Positions 45,946-57,449 of a stretch of 64,000 nt of DNA are shown here, piece after piece. The DNA comes from Collybia mongolica (lineage: Eukaryota; Basidiomycota; Agaricomycetes; Agaricales; Clitocybaceae), in assembly GCA_013420905.1 (NCBI GenBank), contig JAAXNY010000006.1:2914001-2978000 (forward strand), given 5' to 3'. The notes beneath the pieces are model-generated. The model was not told the DNA's origin, did not search any database, and worked only from the letters and a program-made list of their open reading frames with translations. A program made the position numbers and the translations under genes. Position 1 is the first letter of the stretch. Each line of letters opens with the position of its first letter.

Positions 45946-48900
45946 TCACGAAGATTGGACATTAGATACAATTAAACATGGACTGTCCTTAACCAGAGGG
46001 AAGTCCTGTCGATATCTGTGCCGCACCGAGGACTCCAGGGGTGCTTCAAGGACTTCGGTCTCCAAGCTCCATCCTCCTAGGCCATATGTACCTGGGATTG
46101 TGATCCAAAGGTGGGGGTGAACTGTGCAAATCTGTAAAGGCTCCAAACTTCCACGAAAAGATAGGGGGCCGACGTAGGACGGTACGAGGTACCTGCGAGA
46201 TTGTCTCGATTAAAAATCCGCGGCAAAGTCACATACACTCACGTTGTTGGCACGTCCGACAGTGATTGAACAGCAACTCGTAGTACAAAGCGCGATGCAT
46301 GCGTCGAGGAGTAATTGCGAAGCGTTATTGTGACAGGGGTGTGACAAGGTCTAAAGACAACAAATCACATAATTGCCGCGCCTACAGAGAAGATGAACGT
46401 ACCCTTGGTCGAAATCATGACATAGTGTATTAGTTTCTTGCAACGACAGAACGACTGGATCCATCTCTGTGTTCCATTCAGACTCCCGAACCGCATCAAG
46501 AATCTCTAGTTTTTCTCGTCGTGTTTCAGCATACATACTGCGCTTGACTTTTGCACTCTCTACTTCTGCGATTATGTCTCTGAGTGGTGCATGCCCGGCT
46601 CCCAAGACAACACCTGGTACAAATATATGTCCTGACCTTTGCTGTACAGTAATCTCCCAAAAGACAACGAAGTCGACTGAAGCAGGATTATAAAGCGGGA
46701 AGATCGATGAAAAGGACTCGTTGGGTATATAAGGGTGAGCTTGCTTCACAGCACAAGACACTGCATTCTTTTTCCCGAGATTAATAAATTCTTGGATAAG
46801 GGGTTGATTGACAGAAAATGCGCTTCGGGCCTGAGGGTATCGCTCAGAATGCATGTTACAGTGACATGGGAAGACGCTCACGTTTGAGAAGTGGCTGCAC
46901 AGAACATGAATGGGTGGTGGTGCAGAGACTTCCACTGTTGCACCTTGCATCACATCTTTCAACTTGTGGGCGATAAATTCTAGTGTCTCGCGAGATCCAG
47001 ACCCTTCGTTCCACCAGTTTGCCCCGAGAACCAAATGGGATGATTGGGAGGGAGGAATGGAACCGCTGGTTGTTATTCAATGGTAGTAAAAAATTGAAAA
47101 CAAGAAAAACTAACAGGACATCTTCCACTATGGGATTACATCTCCAGTTTGGACTGAGACAAGTGACTTGAGTGACATCTACCACTGTCGTCGATGTATT
47201 TGAAATATCGAAGTTTACAATGAATGGATGGTCTAAAGTGTGGCCGACTTGCGCAGAGACGGAAGTCTCAAGAAGAGAGCCTACTTCGTAGGTTCGTGTG
47301 AGATGAGTAGATTGGAAAGGATCTGATTCACACTGTCCGCCAATTATAAGGTCGCATGTATGGAAGACAGCCCAGCAGAATACTCACCTCTCGATAAATG
47401 AAGAGGAGAGAAAGCTCTTTGTCTCCAAGAGAATTTGCATGAAGTGTGATGGAAACCTCCAAGTTATCACCGGCTTTCAAAACAGATTGTTCCTGTGCTG
47501 CTGATAGTATATGACACGGCATCACCGATGCGAGGGAGTTTTCAGATAACAAGACTTCTGAGGCTTCAGAGGTATCTGGCATTGTGAGTCAGCTTTACAA
47601 GAAATCGCTCAGTGAATTGTGTCTCACTGATGCACTCTTCGTCAATGTCCAGTAAGATTTCATCCTCCGGTCCCGCAATCATCCACACATCTTTGATCGG
47701 TCTTAATCCAGTATTTGACAAAAACAGACTGATTGATCTTCTCTCCCCTTGAACGAGAGTAAGGCGTTCATCATCAACAAAACTAACGAGCAGTTTGTGA
47801 ATTGCTTTTGCCACTTCAACCTTCATTATGATATCAGGCGAGTATGTCGGTCTTTGTCGTTGCGATGGAGTGTCATGTAACCGACGACCACGAGTGGCAA
47901 GGGATTCCCTTGCCGGTAAGAGAGATAGAAAATCATACGCAGCGTGCGTAATGGATAGTGAGGCAGGACGAGTAGATTTAATGTAGATTGGAACCTATTG
48001 CGAGACTTAAATAAGTGAAACGAGCGACTCGCCCGGAACCAGCTGGGACGTACTGTGCGCAGCTCCTTTGCAGAAAGAAAAATATCATCTATCATCTCCA
48101 CTTCAAGGAAATCTTCTTGCGAAGGGCTGGGATTTGATGTCTGTACTACAACGGTTACATTTGACAGGTTTACCTCTGTATCCAAAGGGTTTCGTAGAAC
48201 AAGATCAACCCAAAAAACCTCTGAATGGTGGAGTCAGTGAACAATTAATGCCTTGTGGGGGGGCATACCATTGACTAATGCATTTCCATTACTTGAAAGG
48301 TTTTCTTTACCCCCACAAGATCGCCAAAATGATTTCCAATCGTCTTCACGCCTCTGCCAAATTCTAGAAGACCATTTATCTCTACTTCCTGTGAGCCGTA
48401 CGTAGGTTTGGCGCTCAAGGCAAAAGGAAAACGGGAGATGAAGGTCCGATAATTTCCAGTCATCCCCTGATGTTGATTTCAGATGCTGAAAATTCCGTGA
48501 GATGAGCCGAGAATCCTGACACAGGAGGGGAGTAATTTACAGAGAACGCGACACGAAAGTCGTCCAAGAATACCTTGTCAGTCCCGGGAATTTTGATTGC
48601 ACCATTTGTGGCTTCGCTATGAAGTGGGAGGGGAAAGATAGATGAATAAGATTGAGAAGATCCTCTGAGGAGGCCTATGAAGAGCCGCACGGAGCCCTCA
48701 ACATCACCCGTAGTGTACAGTAGCCGGCCTGATGCAAGAAAATAATTAATTATTGGAAGTGTTTCTAAGGAAAAATCATACCCAAGGGGTGTTCTATGCC
48801 AGACATTATAGCATCTATTCCTTGAACATCCATTGGGGGCTTGCCCTCGGCCTCCCAAAACGAGGGGGAGAGTGCTTTCTGAGGTCGATCCTTGTATAGC

Positions 48901-50819
48901 TCATGAGCCCTACGGAGGAAATACATGGTCAACGGTTTCTGAGTGAGGGCGAGTCAATTGTCCATCGCACAATTTATCAAATTGCCACTCACAATACCAC
49001 ATTTCTCCAGTCGGTTAGCCGCAATGAGATACCACAATGCTGCCTTTCTCTTAGTCTTCTTAAGACTGCTTAATAAAGCAGCATGTGCTAACAACAGGGC
49101 GGCGGGAGCTTCTTCTGCCTTAAAATGGTGTCAAAAAAAATTGAGCCTCGGAAATTGAGTGGACAGACATTTCCTGCAGCCCAGACAAGCCAGCGCTCGC
49201 CTTCAAGAGAATTACTGATAAAATCCGAATTTGCTATTCCAGCCTCCCAACGAACCACGTATTTTAGAGAACGCAGTTGCGCATGTGGTGGCGGATCTGG
49301 CGTTTGCATGTCAAGATTGGCAATAGCATTCATGACATGTATCTGTAGCGTTGGAGATGGCGACAAGAGAAGAGGCAAAACGTCCTGATAATGTCGAGTC
49401 ACTTATCTGATGGTGACATTTTAATCGTGACAACGCACTGAGCCACCTTTGCCTTCCTTACGCATCGCTTCCCATACCGTTAGAGCAAGCTTAAGGTCGC
49501 CTAGTATCGATGCAAACTCAGCCAAACGCTGTTGCTGAGATGGTGGCGATATCGTGGAGCCTCCAGAGCTAGGTGCATAACTTCCTACTCTAGAGGGGAG
49601 TGAGGAGACTGAAGAAGACGAATGGTGGGCTGGAGAAGGCGATGGTGATGGCGATCCAAAGAGGCGGCGGGTCGACGAAAATAAGCGAGATGGAAGCCGG
49701 CGTGTTGACGAGAACTATCCGAAAGCATTAGCGAAGCCCCTGTGTAGGTATGGTCTCGTACACTTTCATTCCATTCAACAACACACTTCTCCATCCAAGG
49801 GAGCAAACTCATCACAACGAACTCTCGGGTAAATCGGGCTGTTTGCTGGATGTCATTTTCTGCCATTCTTAGGGTATTAATGCCGCTCAAATGGTTCGGA
49901 AGATCCTGACTAGCCGGAAGGCTGTTGGACGATTTCAGAGAAGGATGTGGTGGAAGCCGAGGCATTAGGGCAGGAACTGGAACAGCTGAAGGGGGTGGTT
50001 TGGGCAAAGCCAACGGAAGTAAATAGCAGTGAAGACCAAATTGTTTCTTCACGGCGTTAAACAGAGCATCTGCCCTGCATGGTAGTTAGGGTGACTGGTA
50101 GGACTCCATATTTGGGACTACAACATACTCTTCATCTGAGAGCGGTGAATTATGCGGATGTATTATAAGAGTGTATCGGAGAAAATTAGGGTCGATCCAT
50201 GCCGGAAACTCAACGCTTCGGGAATGCAAGGCAGTTATAGCTTGTAGAGGATTGGGGGCTGTTGTCGATACTGCAAGAATAACTGTATTCGAGTAGCTTC
50301 ATTTCCTGAATTGACAACGATGATTTTTAAAGCACACCTGCCACCGGATGATTCCATCCCTCAGATTTCGAAGGGACATGATCCCCCTCGGTGCATCGTC
50401 TGAGTTCGTCCCACCATGGTGATTTCAAAACACCTTTGTCCCCAAGTCTCTCCATATCCTCCACCCACTTGCTACATTGTTTATTGATGCGTGCACTAAT
50501 CCAATCGATGGTACGAACAGCACGTTCTTCTTCTTCTTCTTGACATGCTACCTCGATTTCGGCCAAGTCTGAAAACCTCAACGCGAAAGAAGCATGTGAG
50601 ACGGATACGAGTGAGGTAGTGCGAGTTGTCACTGGATGTAATATTATAAAAGAGACAAAACCAGAAAAATCGTCCTGTATGCTTACCTTGGGGAAGTGGG
50701 GAAAAAGATTGCAAGATATGTGGCAAGGGTGGCAAACCAGAGGAAGCAAGGAGTTCAGTGAGATCGGGAGATGGCAAGATACAAATGTGGGGGCTCATAG
50801 AATATGACAAGGGCGACAT
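45946..50819 (-). CDS. TRS85: TRS85 / TRAPPC8 (TRAPPIII-specific subunit)
   Basis: Subunit that targets the TRAPPIII Ypt1/Rab1 exchange factor to autophagosome assembly sites and Golgi. Read through more than ten short introns; the first exons are 50819-50687 and 50631-50338. In order: SPHICILPSPDLTELLASSG, SFALRFSDLAEIEVA, AVRTIDWISARINKQCSKWV, TREFVVMSLLPWMEKCVVEW, SRLFSSTRRLFG-like block, AEFASILGDLKLALTVWEAM, DVLPLLLSPSPTLQIHVMNA, KRKAALWYLIAANRLEKCGI, GRLLYTTGDVEGSVRLFIGL and FLDDFRVAFSV, then beta-rich Ig-like repeats in the C-terminal half, ending at 45946 after YLVPSYVGPLSFRG. The ATG at 50819 fits the family start; an in-frame ATG at 51023 would add 68 unfamiliar residues. A repeat is inserted directly upstream of that second ATG. 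Confidence 0.88.
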
Positions 50820-51018
50820 TTTTGCGGAGAGCAATGATGAGTACTCAGCGCTCAGCTGCCAGACTACGTGGTCGCCGTTTCCTTCAAACGACGCGTCCGG
50901 ATTCCAACTGAGTTCAAGAACTATGATATCGTGGCACGTATTTAGCAAATTAGATACAAAATTACATAACATAATGTGCCTCTCCCCCACTATGACACCC
51001 AAAACGGAAGGTGAGCTG

Positions 51019-51027
51019 GTCATTGCA
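51019..51027. repeat. Possible target duplication, left (GTCATTGCA)
   Basis: GTCATTGCA at 51019-51027 recurs at 51472-51480, bracketing the repeat between them. Nine bases is long for an LTR element, and a shorter GTCATTG also occurs at 51029, so the exact duplication is unsettled. Confidence 0.4.
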
Positions 51028-51471
51028 AGTCATTGTCTGTGAGGGGTCGTGTTGCACTGAGTGCCCAGAGGGGAGAGCAATATGAACAGCAAACTCAGCT
51101 GTACAGGAAAAGGGGCACCTGAGGACTAAGCAGGCTTTGTCATGAGGGGAGATCCAGGCCTAGTGTATTGTAAAGGTGCTGTCCACAATTGGACAGCCCC
51201 ATCTATATAGGTACATTAGAGAATACTATGGAGATATATTAGAAACCTATATCAGCCTACTAGGGTTATGCAAGTGATACAGATGTAAAGAGTCAGTAAG
51301 GAGTAAACTAGTGTCTGCTAAAGGAGGTAAGGAGGATGTCACAAGGTAGATAGGATTATGCCAAGGTATCTCAAGGCATATGGTGGCATATGATTAGGTA
51401 TATGATGAAGCAAGGTATATCTGAGTGACTAGACATGGGGTGCATATGCGCTCTCCTTATATTGTCAGTCA
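51028..51471 (-). mobile_element. LTR-like dispersed repeat, copy 2, upstream of TRS85
   Basis: The part 51140-51465 is, in reverse complement, about 280 bp homologous to 32905-33185 (ATATACCTTG, CTATCTACCTTGTGAC, TAGTTTACTC, TAGTAGGCTGATATA, AATGTACCTATATAGA). No coding capacity. The length of about 440 bp and possible flanking duplication suit a solo LTR, but the ends do not read as clean TG...CA, so the class is open. Confidence 0.5.
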
Positions 51472-51903
51472 GTCATTGCAATGCAGTGTACTTGCAACAA
51501 ACTTGTGACACTTTCATTTATGTCAAAGATTTCAGGAGAAACAAACACTGTGCACCTGGTGGGGGTGGTTTTTCCCCCACTTAATGGATGAAAAGGGTTT
51601 TTCCTAAGTTTAGTGGATGAAATTAAGGGGTATGAAAATAGGATGAAATTTCATCCCACATATTTCATCCTTTAAGAGGGTGAAATTGTACTGTTAAAAT
51701 ACCATCTATTAATGGAATGAATTTCATCCCATAAGGGGTGAAATATATGGGATGATTTTCATCTAATAAAAGGGGTGAAAATCATCCCATAAAAAGGGAT
51801 GTATGGGATGATTTTCATCTAATAAAAGGAGTGAATTTCATCCCATACAAGGGGATATAGGATGATTTTCATCCAATAAAAGGAGATGTATAGGATAATT
51901 TTC

Positions 51904-53207
51904 CTGTATTTTACAGTCCCCCACATGTCCTTGTGGACTCTGCACAGACTCTGCATAGACTCCACAGAGTCTGTGCAGACTCACTTACTTTCTTTTACTA
52001 TTATAAATTACTTACTTACATATAAGAGTTTACTTACTATTTTATTTACTAATGTTCTACATACATTGATAGGATAATATCATATATTGATAGTGAACAT
52101 GATACATTAATAGTAAATACATAATTTAATATGGGCAGGGGCCCCTGCCGCCCCCATCATCCTTGTCAGCCCCCATGGCATCGTCAGTGGCCTGGGTTTC
52201 AGCAGCGGCAGCACTGGCTGCTTTTCTTGTTGTTGTCCCCATTGTCGTCATTGTCCTTTGTTGTTGTTGTCATCCTCGTGGTGGTGGTGGTTGTCTTGTC
52301 CTCATTGTAGTTGTTGTCATTGCACTGTTGTTGGTACCGCTGCTGCCACTGCTGTTGCCATCATTGCCGCAGGCCTCATTGTTGCTGTTGCTGCTATCTT
52401 CATCGTTGTTGTCATCTTCCTCAGGTATTGTCTTGGTGTCCAAGCGTCGCAGACACCCAGTTGTTGTTCGGGTGACTTCGCCCTGCACTGGCAGGGTGGG
52501 TGTGGTGGCTGATTGCGCACAAGGTGCGGGCGCAATGCTGGCGGTTCCTGTGTCAAGCACACGCTTGGTCCTGGGATGGGCTATTAGCAACAGGAGTGAT
52601 AAAAAAAAACATGCATGCCGCTGGGGCACCCTGAGCGTTGGCAGCTGTGTCCTCCTCGTTTTGGGTTCCTGAGGTTTTCCTGGGGGGGACGCGCTGCGTG
52701 GTGAGTGCATAGGTGAGCAATGTTCTGGGACTCACCTCCCTCCGCCCCTCAGGGTGCCCTTTCCCTGCCGTCCCCTTGGGCCATGTCCTTTTCCACCATT
52801 CCCCCCACCTCCCTTGGCCTTGTTGTTTGCTGTTTGTGCATCTCTGGGTGCTTTGGGGGCCTATTTGCTGGCATAGTGCATTGGGTGTTGGTTGGCGTTG
52901 GGTGTGTTGGGTGTGTTGGGTGCATTGGCAGTTTGGTGGATGTTGTTGATGTGGTTGAAAGTAATCAACGAAGGCGTGGCAATGGTAATGTGACTGTGGC
53001 ATGTGCCCCAATATCATGTGACCTGTTTTTGTCGACTTGAGGCTGTTTATCTCTCAGCTGGGAATGCCAGTCTTGCCCAGTGGTTATCCATGCCAAAAAT
53101 TTTAATATTATGTAATGATCCTCCCTGTGACCGTTTGAACCTGGTGGGGTGCACATTTTTCAGCCTCCTATTAATAACAAATAATATATGATTTGAATAA
53201 ATAAAAT
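51904..53207 (+). repeat. Truncated relative of the hAT-like element at 59118-60374
   Basis: Starts CTGTATTTTACAGTCCCCCA (compare CTGTACTTTACACTCCCCCA at 59118), continues ACATGTCCTTG, repeated GACTCTGCA words, CACTTACTTTCTTTTA, ATTTAATAT(G/A)GGCAGGG, CCTGGGTTTCAGCAGC, a GTT/GCT-rich low-complexity stretch, CCTGCGTGGTGAGTGC-like sequence and ATTAATAACAAATA near 53170. Homology stops at about 53207, so the right end seen in the other copy is missing. It has fewer CpG than the 59-kb copy. The Val-rich and Cys-rich open frames across it come from the GTT/TGC repeats and are not called as genes. Confidence 0.7.
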
Positions 53208-54180
53208 TTGTCAGCATTCCCAGATTTGATCACAGGGCCCCATTGACTGAGATGCCCAACAGCTGAACATTCCAAGCTATATCATGCATTGGCAGCCGCT
53301 TTCACACGCTTTCCCTCTTGCTCTCGTACCACCACCATTGTGTGTTGGCTGCCTCCCATCCTCCCCCTTGTAGTAAGCACTCTTCATTGATAGATTACAA
53401 TTACTATAGTAATACTTGTAGTAGTAATTTGAATTCCAATACAAACTATAAGGATTTGTTAAGAATATTAATAAATGCTAATAATGATCCTACAGGAAAC
53501 CTAAGGACGTCATTGGTATGCAGGACAAGACCATGCCTGACAATGTCCTCAACATGGTATACCACTTTGTTGACCTCAAAGTGCAGGTGGACAATGAGGG
53601 GGTCTCAGTATGTCTGTCTATCCAATCTAATCCAAAGCACATTAACATTGCCCCGTTTTATAGATGACTTCATTACAATGAGGTCAGCAAGGACAATGGG
53701 CAGTCTGGCAGTGCACAAACAAAAATCAACAACTTCCACCCATTACTTAATTTTTTTTATCTTTATTATACTAATCTGACCAGCCGAACTCACCACCTTA
53801 GGTAAAGTTGTTCATGATAAATAAAAAGTAGGGAGTACTATTCCATGCCCACTGTGTGGCATCACTGGAAACGGGTTCTGTCTCCAGGTGCAGCTTCAGG
53901 ATGACAAGGATTTATATGGGGCCATTTGGGTAAGTTTTCTCATTACTAATCTCAATACATGATTCTAACAAATCACAGTGTTGTGTTTGCAGTCTGGTTG
54001 GTAATGCTGGTGATCAGGAACTTCAGAATGAGGGATATGAATCAGTCGTATACTAGTTGATAGAGCATTCAAATGACAATACCTTAGATCTTATGGATGT
54101 TAAACCTTAACTGTACAAAATGGATGAAGTGTGTTTATTGATAACAGGGAAGAAAGAATGAATTTGAATTCAAGTGATGT
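53208..54180. other. Unassigned repeat-region sequence
   Basis: About 970 bp between the truncated hAT-like copy and the ATGAAATTCATCC zone. An open plus-strand frame at 53318-53779 has no recognised domain. Nothing further can be supported. Confidence 0.4.
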
Positions 54181-54607
54181 AAATAGCATGAAATTAATCC
54201 CCACAAAAGCTATTATTCTCACCTGCAATGGTATGAAATTCATCCCATAGCCTTAAAATTTTATAGTAATGTTACCCCAAAAAACGTTGCTATTTTTGCC
54301 CATCAAGGTATTAAATTAATCCCATATTGGTAGGAATTACCTCCCACAATGGTTGTTTTTTCCACCTATGGTGGAATGAAATTCATCCCATAGCCTCGAC
54401 AATCAGGGGTATGAATATGGACAAATTTTGTATGAAATTCATCCACTAAATCATACCTTAAGGGGGGGTTTTTCCTCCTTTTTTTCCCTCCACAGAGGGT
54501 GTTTTTTCATACATCTTTGGGATGAAATTCATATATTAATGTATTAAATTCATTACTTAAGGGGATGAAATATGGGTTGAATTTCATCCATTTCCAGTTT
54601 CACAGTG

Positions 54608-55460
54608 GGTGTCTGCCATATTCCAGAAAGAAGGGAGATTGTTTAGTTGCACTTTGGATTTTGTTGTTGTAAGAGAATTCTGCAATTGACAACCATTCCA
54701 CCCAATCATCCTGGTGGTACAGGTGTAGGTACTGTTCTATCTCCTGATTTAGTTGTTCTGTTTGACCATCATTTTGTGGGTGATAGGCAGTGGATAGCAT
54801 AGTCTCTACTCCAAGCAGTTTGTTTAAGGCCTTCATAAATTGAGATGCAAATTGTGGACCCTGATCCAATATGATTCTCTTAGGAATTCCATGGTGTTTC
54901 CACACATGATCACAATAGAGGTGAGCTGTTCCTTCTGCTGTTTGTTCTATATTTGTAGGGAATATGTGAATCCTTTTAATCAACCTGCACACAACAACTT
55001 GGATAGCATCATATCCTTGGCATGATGGTAACCCTACAATCATATCTGTGGAGATGTCCTCCCATGGTTGGGTTGGTATACAATTTGGAGATAATGTTCC
55101 ACTTGGTTTTGCTGGAAATGTCTTTGTATGTTGACAAGCTTGACATGAGTGGACATATTTCAGCACATATTGGTGAAGGTTTGGCCACCAGTAATTCCTA
55201 AGGACTAGCTCAGCTGTTTTATATTGTCCTGGATGTCCAGCAATAGGGGTACTATGGTGTTGCTGGATAATTTTGTAGTATAACTTCTCATCCCTTGGAA
55301 CATAGACCTGACCTCTGTGTAAAATGAGTCCCTGTTCTTCAGCCCATTCTCCATCCCTCTCTTTAGCTCCTGTACTCTGCCTCAGCTCTTGTACTGCCTT
55401 GAGGATGTTGTCCTCATAATTTTTATAGTTCTAAATCTTCTTCAGAATTGTGGATTCCAC
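54608..55460 (-). pseudogene. Ty3/gypsy integrase region, truncated
   Basis: On the minus strand from about 55460: YKIIQQHHSTPIAGHPGQYK and YVLKYVHSCQACQHTK form the HHCC zinc-binding domain, followed by the integrase core (DISTDMIVGLPS for the first Asp, ILDQGPQFASQFMKALNKLL for the second, STAYHPQNDGQTEQLNQEIE for the Glu). The frame ends at 54608 after FFLEYGRHP where the neighbouring element begins, so the C-terminal integrase part and the 3' LTR are absent here. A TAG near 55434 also interrupts the frame upstream. Confidence 0.85.
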
Positions 55461-56395
55461 ACCTTCAACTTCTAGATGGCCTTCTTGAAGAGCATTGATG
55501 TGAAAGAAATTTGGTTTGAGTAGGATAATATCCTCATTGTCATCCTTCCCCTTTCCATGGTCTGCAGACTGTCTACCTTTGCATTTGACTTCCCAGGTTG
55601 GTGTTGTAATGTAAAGTCAAATCTTGACAGGAACAATAACCAACGAGCTTGTCTCCTATTCAACTTTTGAGCCTTCATAAAGTATTTTAAGTTCTTATGA
55701 TCATTATATATTGTGAACCTGTGCTTAGCTCCTTCCAGAAGGTTTTGGCACTCTTCTAGAGCATGTATAACAGAGAGCAGTTCTTTATCATGGATTTCAT
55801 AGTTCCATTCTGCTTCATTCAGGGATTTGGACAAAAAACAGATTGGATGCCATTTTCCATCTGAATGTGATTGTGAAACAACTGCTCCTGTGGCAAAATC
55901 CAAACTATCACATTCTAGTTTGTATTCTCCATCATCTAGTGGAAGCACTAAAATAGGGGCTGTGGTGATAGCTGACTTCAAGTTGTCAAAGGCCTGTTGT
56001 GTCTCAATGTTCCATTCCCATTTATGATTTCCTGTAAGATTGTGTAGTGGCCATGCTATCTTTGAATAGTCCTTGATAAATCTCTGGTAGAAGTTTTTGA
56101 AACCCAAAAATGACTGAACATCCTTCTTAGATTTGGGTATAGGCCAATGGGTGACACCCTGGATTTTGACTGGATCCATTTCCACATGGCCATTTGAAAT
56201 CATGAGACCCAAGAATTCTACTTTCTCTGCTTCAAATGTGCATTTCTCTGGTTTTAAGTAGAGTTTGTTTTTCTCAAGAATTTCAAGAACCTCTTCCACA
56301 ATCTGTTGATGTTCCTCCAAGATTTTGGTAAATATTAGGATATCATCAATGTAGACAACAACTACACCTTCAACAATCAAGTCACAGTGAAAGGG
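55461..56395 (-). pseudogene. Ty3/gypsy reverse transcriptase (C-terminal part) and RNase H
   Basis: Begins at the nested insertion junction with LIVEGVVVVYIDDILIFT, which carries the catalytic YIDD box. Continues KNKLYLKPEKCTFEAEKVEF, SFLGFKNFYQRFIKDYSKIA, LVLPLDDGEYKLECDSLDFA, WNYEIHDKELLSVIHALEEC and RRQARWLLFLSRFDFTLQHQ, i.e. thumb, connection and RNase H. After PGKSNAKVDSLQ, near 55568, the frame shifts by one base relative to the downstream ILLKPNFFHINA reading. The upstream RT fingers are about 5.3 kb away at 61690. Confidence 0.85.
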
Positions 56396-57433
56396 GGCTC
56401 CTGGGCCATAAGTGTGCTGATGCTATGTAATGTAATCTCTTACACACACACACACCAAATCTAATAATCAACACACAAACAGTAGGAATCGCCTGTTTGA
56501 GTTTGGATTCGAGTGCTTGGAAGCACTAAGTTTTTAATAGTACTAGTCAAGGCCTTTTTCACTGATCTCTCAATAGGTTTGATTCAGACAAAGCCCTAAC
56601 ACAAGTTTAAGGCTTGCTAGGTATATTTTTATAATATCTTTTGATCCAATAGACTGAGTACCAGGTGTACGTTCAAATTAAATTTAAGTGACTTATTAAA
56701 ACAACAGTGCCAAGTGCACTAAAGGCCAAGCACCTAGTAATTCCAATGGACAATGTGAGTACTAAGTTCCAAATGAATTGGACTCTTCAATGCTGTGATC
56801 TCTTTAACCAAATGCTTCAAGACAATCCTAATCAAGACAACTTGAAGCAATCTGATCCTTAATTTATGCATGCAATAGTGTTTCAACAAATATGATTTGT
56901 ATATTCTATAGTAGCGCGAAGTGGGGGCAAGATTCCTTGCCTTTGCGCTACTTATCTACAGTCTATTTATAGTGTACAAACTAAATATCATAAGGAATTG
57001 TAATTTTATATGGAACAATGCCCTCCCATGCCAAGGGTCTTGTACTTAATGCTGACTTGTCCTCTATGACTTGGCATGCACACCATACATGCCAATTATG
57101 TTGTTACATGTTATTTAGCCAATATTGAAAGAGCTGGCTAAACTCTTATCAATGCCCAGCCGCATGCTTGGTTATTTAAAACAGCATGGCACCATCTAAT
57201 GGTTATTTAAAACAGCATGGCACCATCTTTTACTTCTCCTGATTGTTCCAGTTGTTATTTATGGTGTCCCATTTCTTCTGGTAGTTAACACCAAGTGCCC
57301 CTGACTAGGCTCAGGTTGTGCAAGTCCCAAATTTATAATTACTTCTCCTATTAATGATGATCCCCAGACAAATGATATCATACTGCAATGGTTACTTATG
57401 AATTAAGATACCGAGGTTGTAACCAGGCATGGT
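56396..57433. mobile_element. Unidentified insertion in the gypsy RT, left part
   Basis: With 61488-61680 this forms about 1.2 kb that separates the two halves of the gypsy RT. It holds a CA microsatellite (56442-56453), a short hairpin GTAGCGCGAAG...CTTTGCGCTAC (56912-56952) and a TATA-like CTATTTATAGTGTAC. It has no coding capacity and could be a solo LTR of another family. Its exact ends were not resolved. Confidence 0.45.
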
Positions 57434-57449
57434 GAATAGGACTAATAAT
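57434..57449. repeat. LINE target-site duplication, left
   Basis: GAATAGGACTAATAAT, repeated exactly at 61472-61487 directly after the LINE poly(A) tract. Confidence 0.9.

Larger units (their letters stand above)
51546..54607. mobile_element. Composite non-coding element with CACTG-type ends and GGATGAAATTCATCC words
   Basis: Left end CACTGTGCACCTGG at 51546; the right end read inward from 54607 is CACTGTGAAACTGG (12 of 14). Subterminal zones of about 350-400 bp on each side (51590-51900; 54220-54600) are packed with degenerate palindromic (G)GGATGAAATTTCATCCC words, in inverted arrangement, including TGGATGAAATT next to a GTTTTTCC tract on the left and AATTCATCCACTAAA next to GGTTTTTCCTCC on the right. 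Inside sits a truncated copy of a second repeat (51904-53207). The right end cuts the gypsy integrase frame. No matching target duplication could be found. Confidence 0.5.

Noticed and set aside
52163..52672. 169-aa Val/Leu-rich open frame resembling a membrane protein
   Set aside because: It is translated GTT/GCT/TTG simple repeat inside the hAT-like relative; the same region also gives other open frames on both strands.
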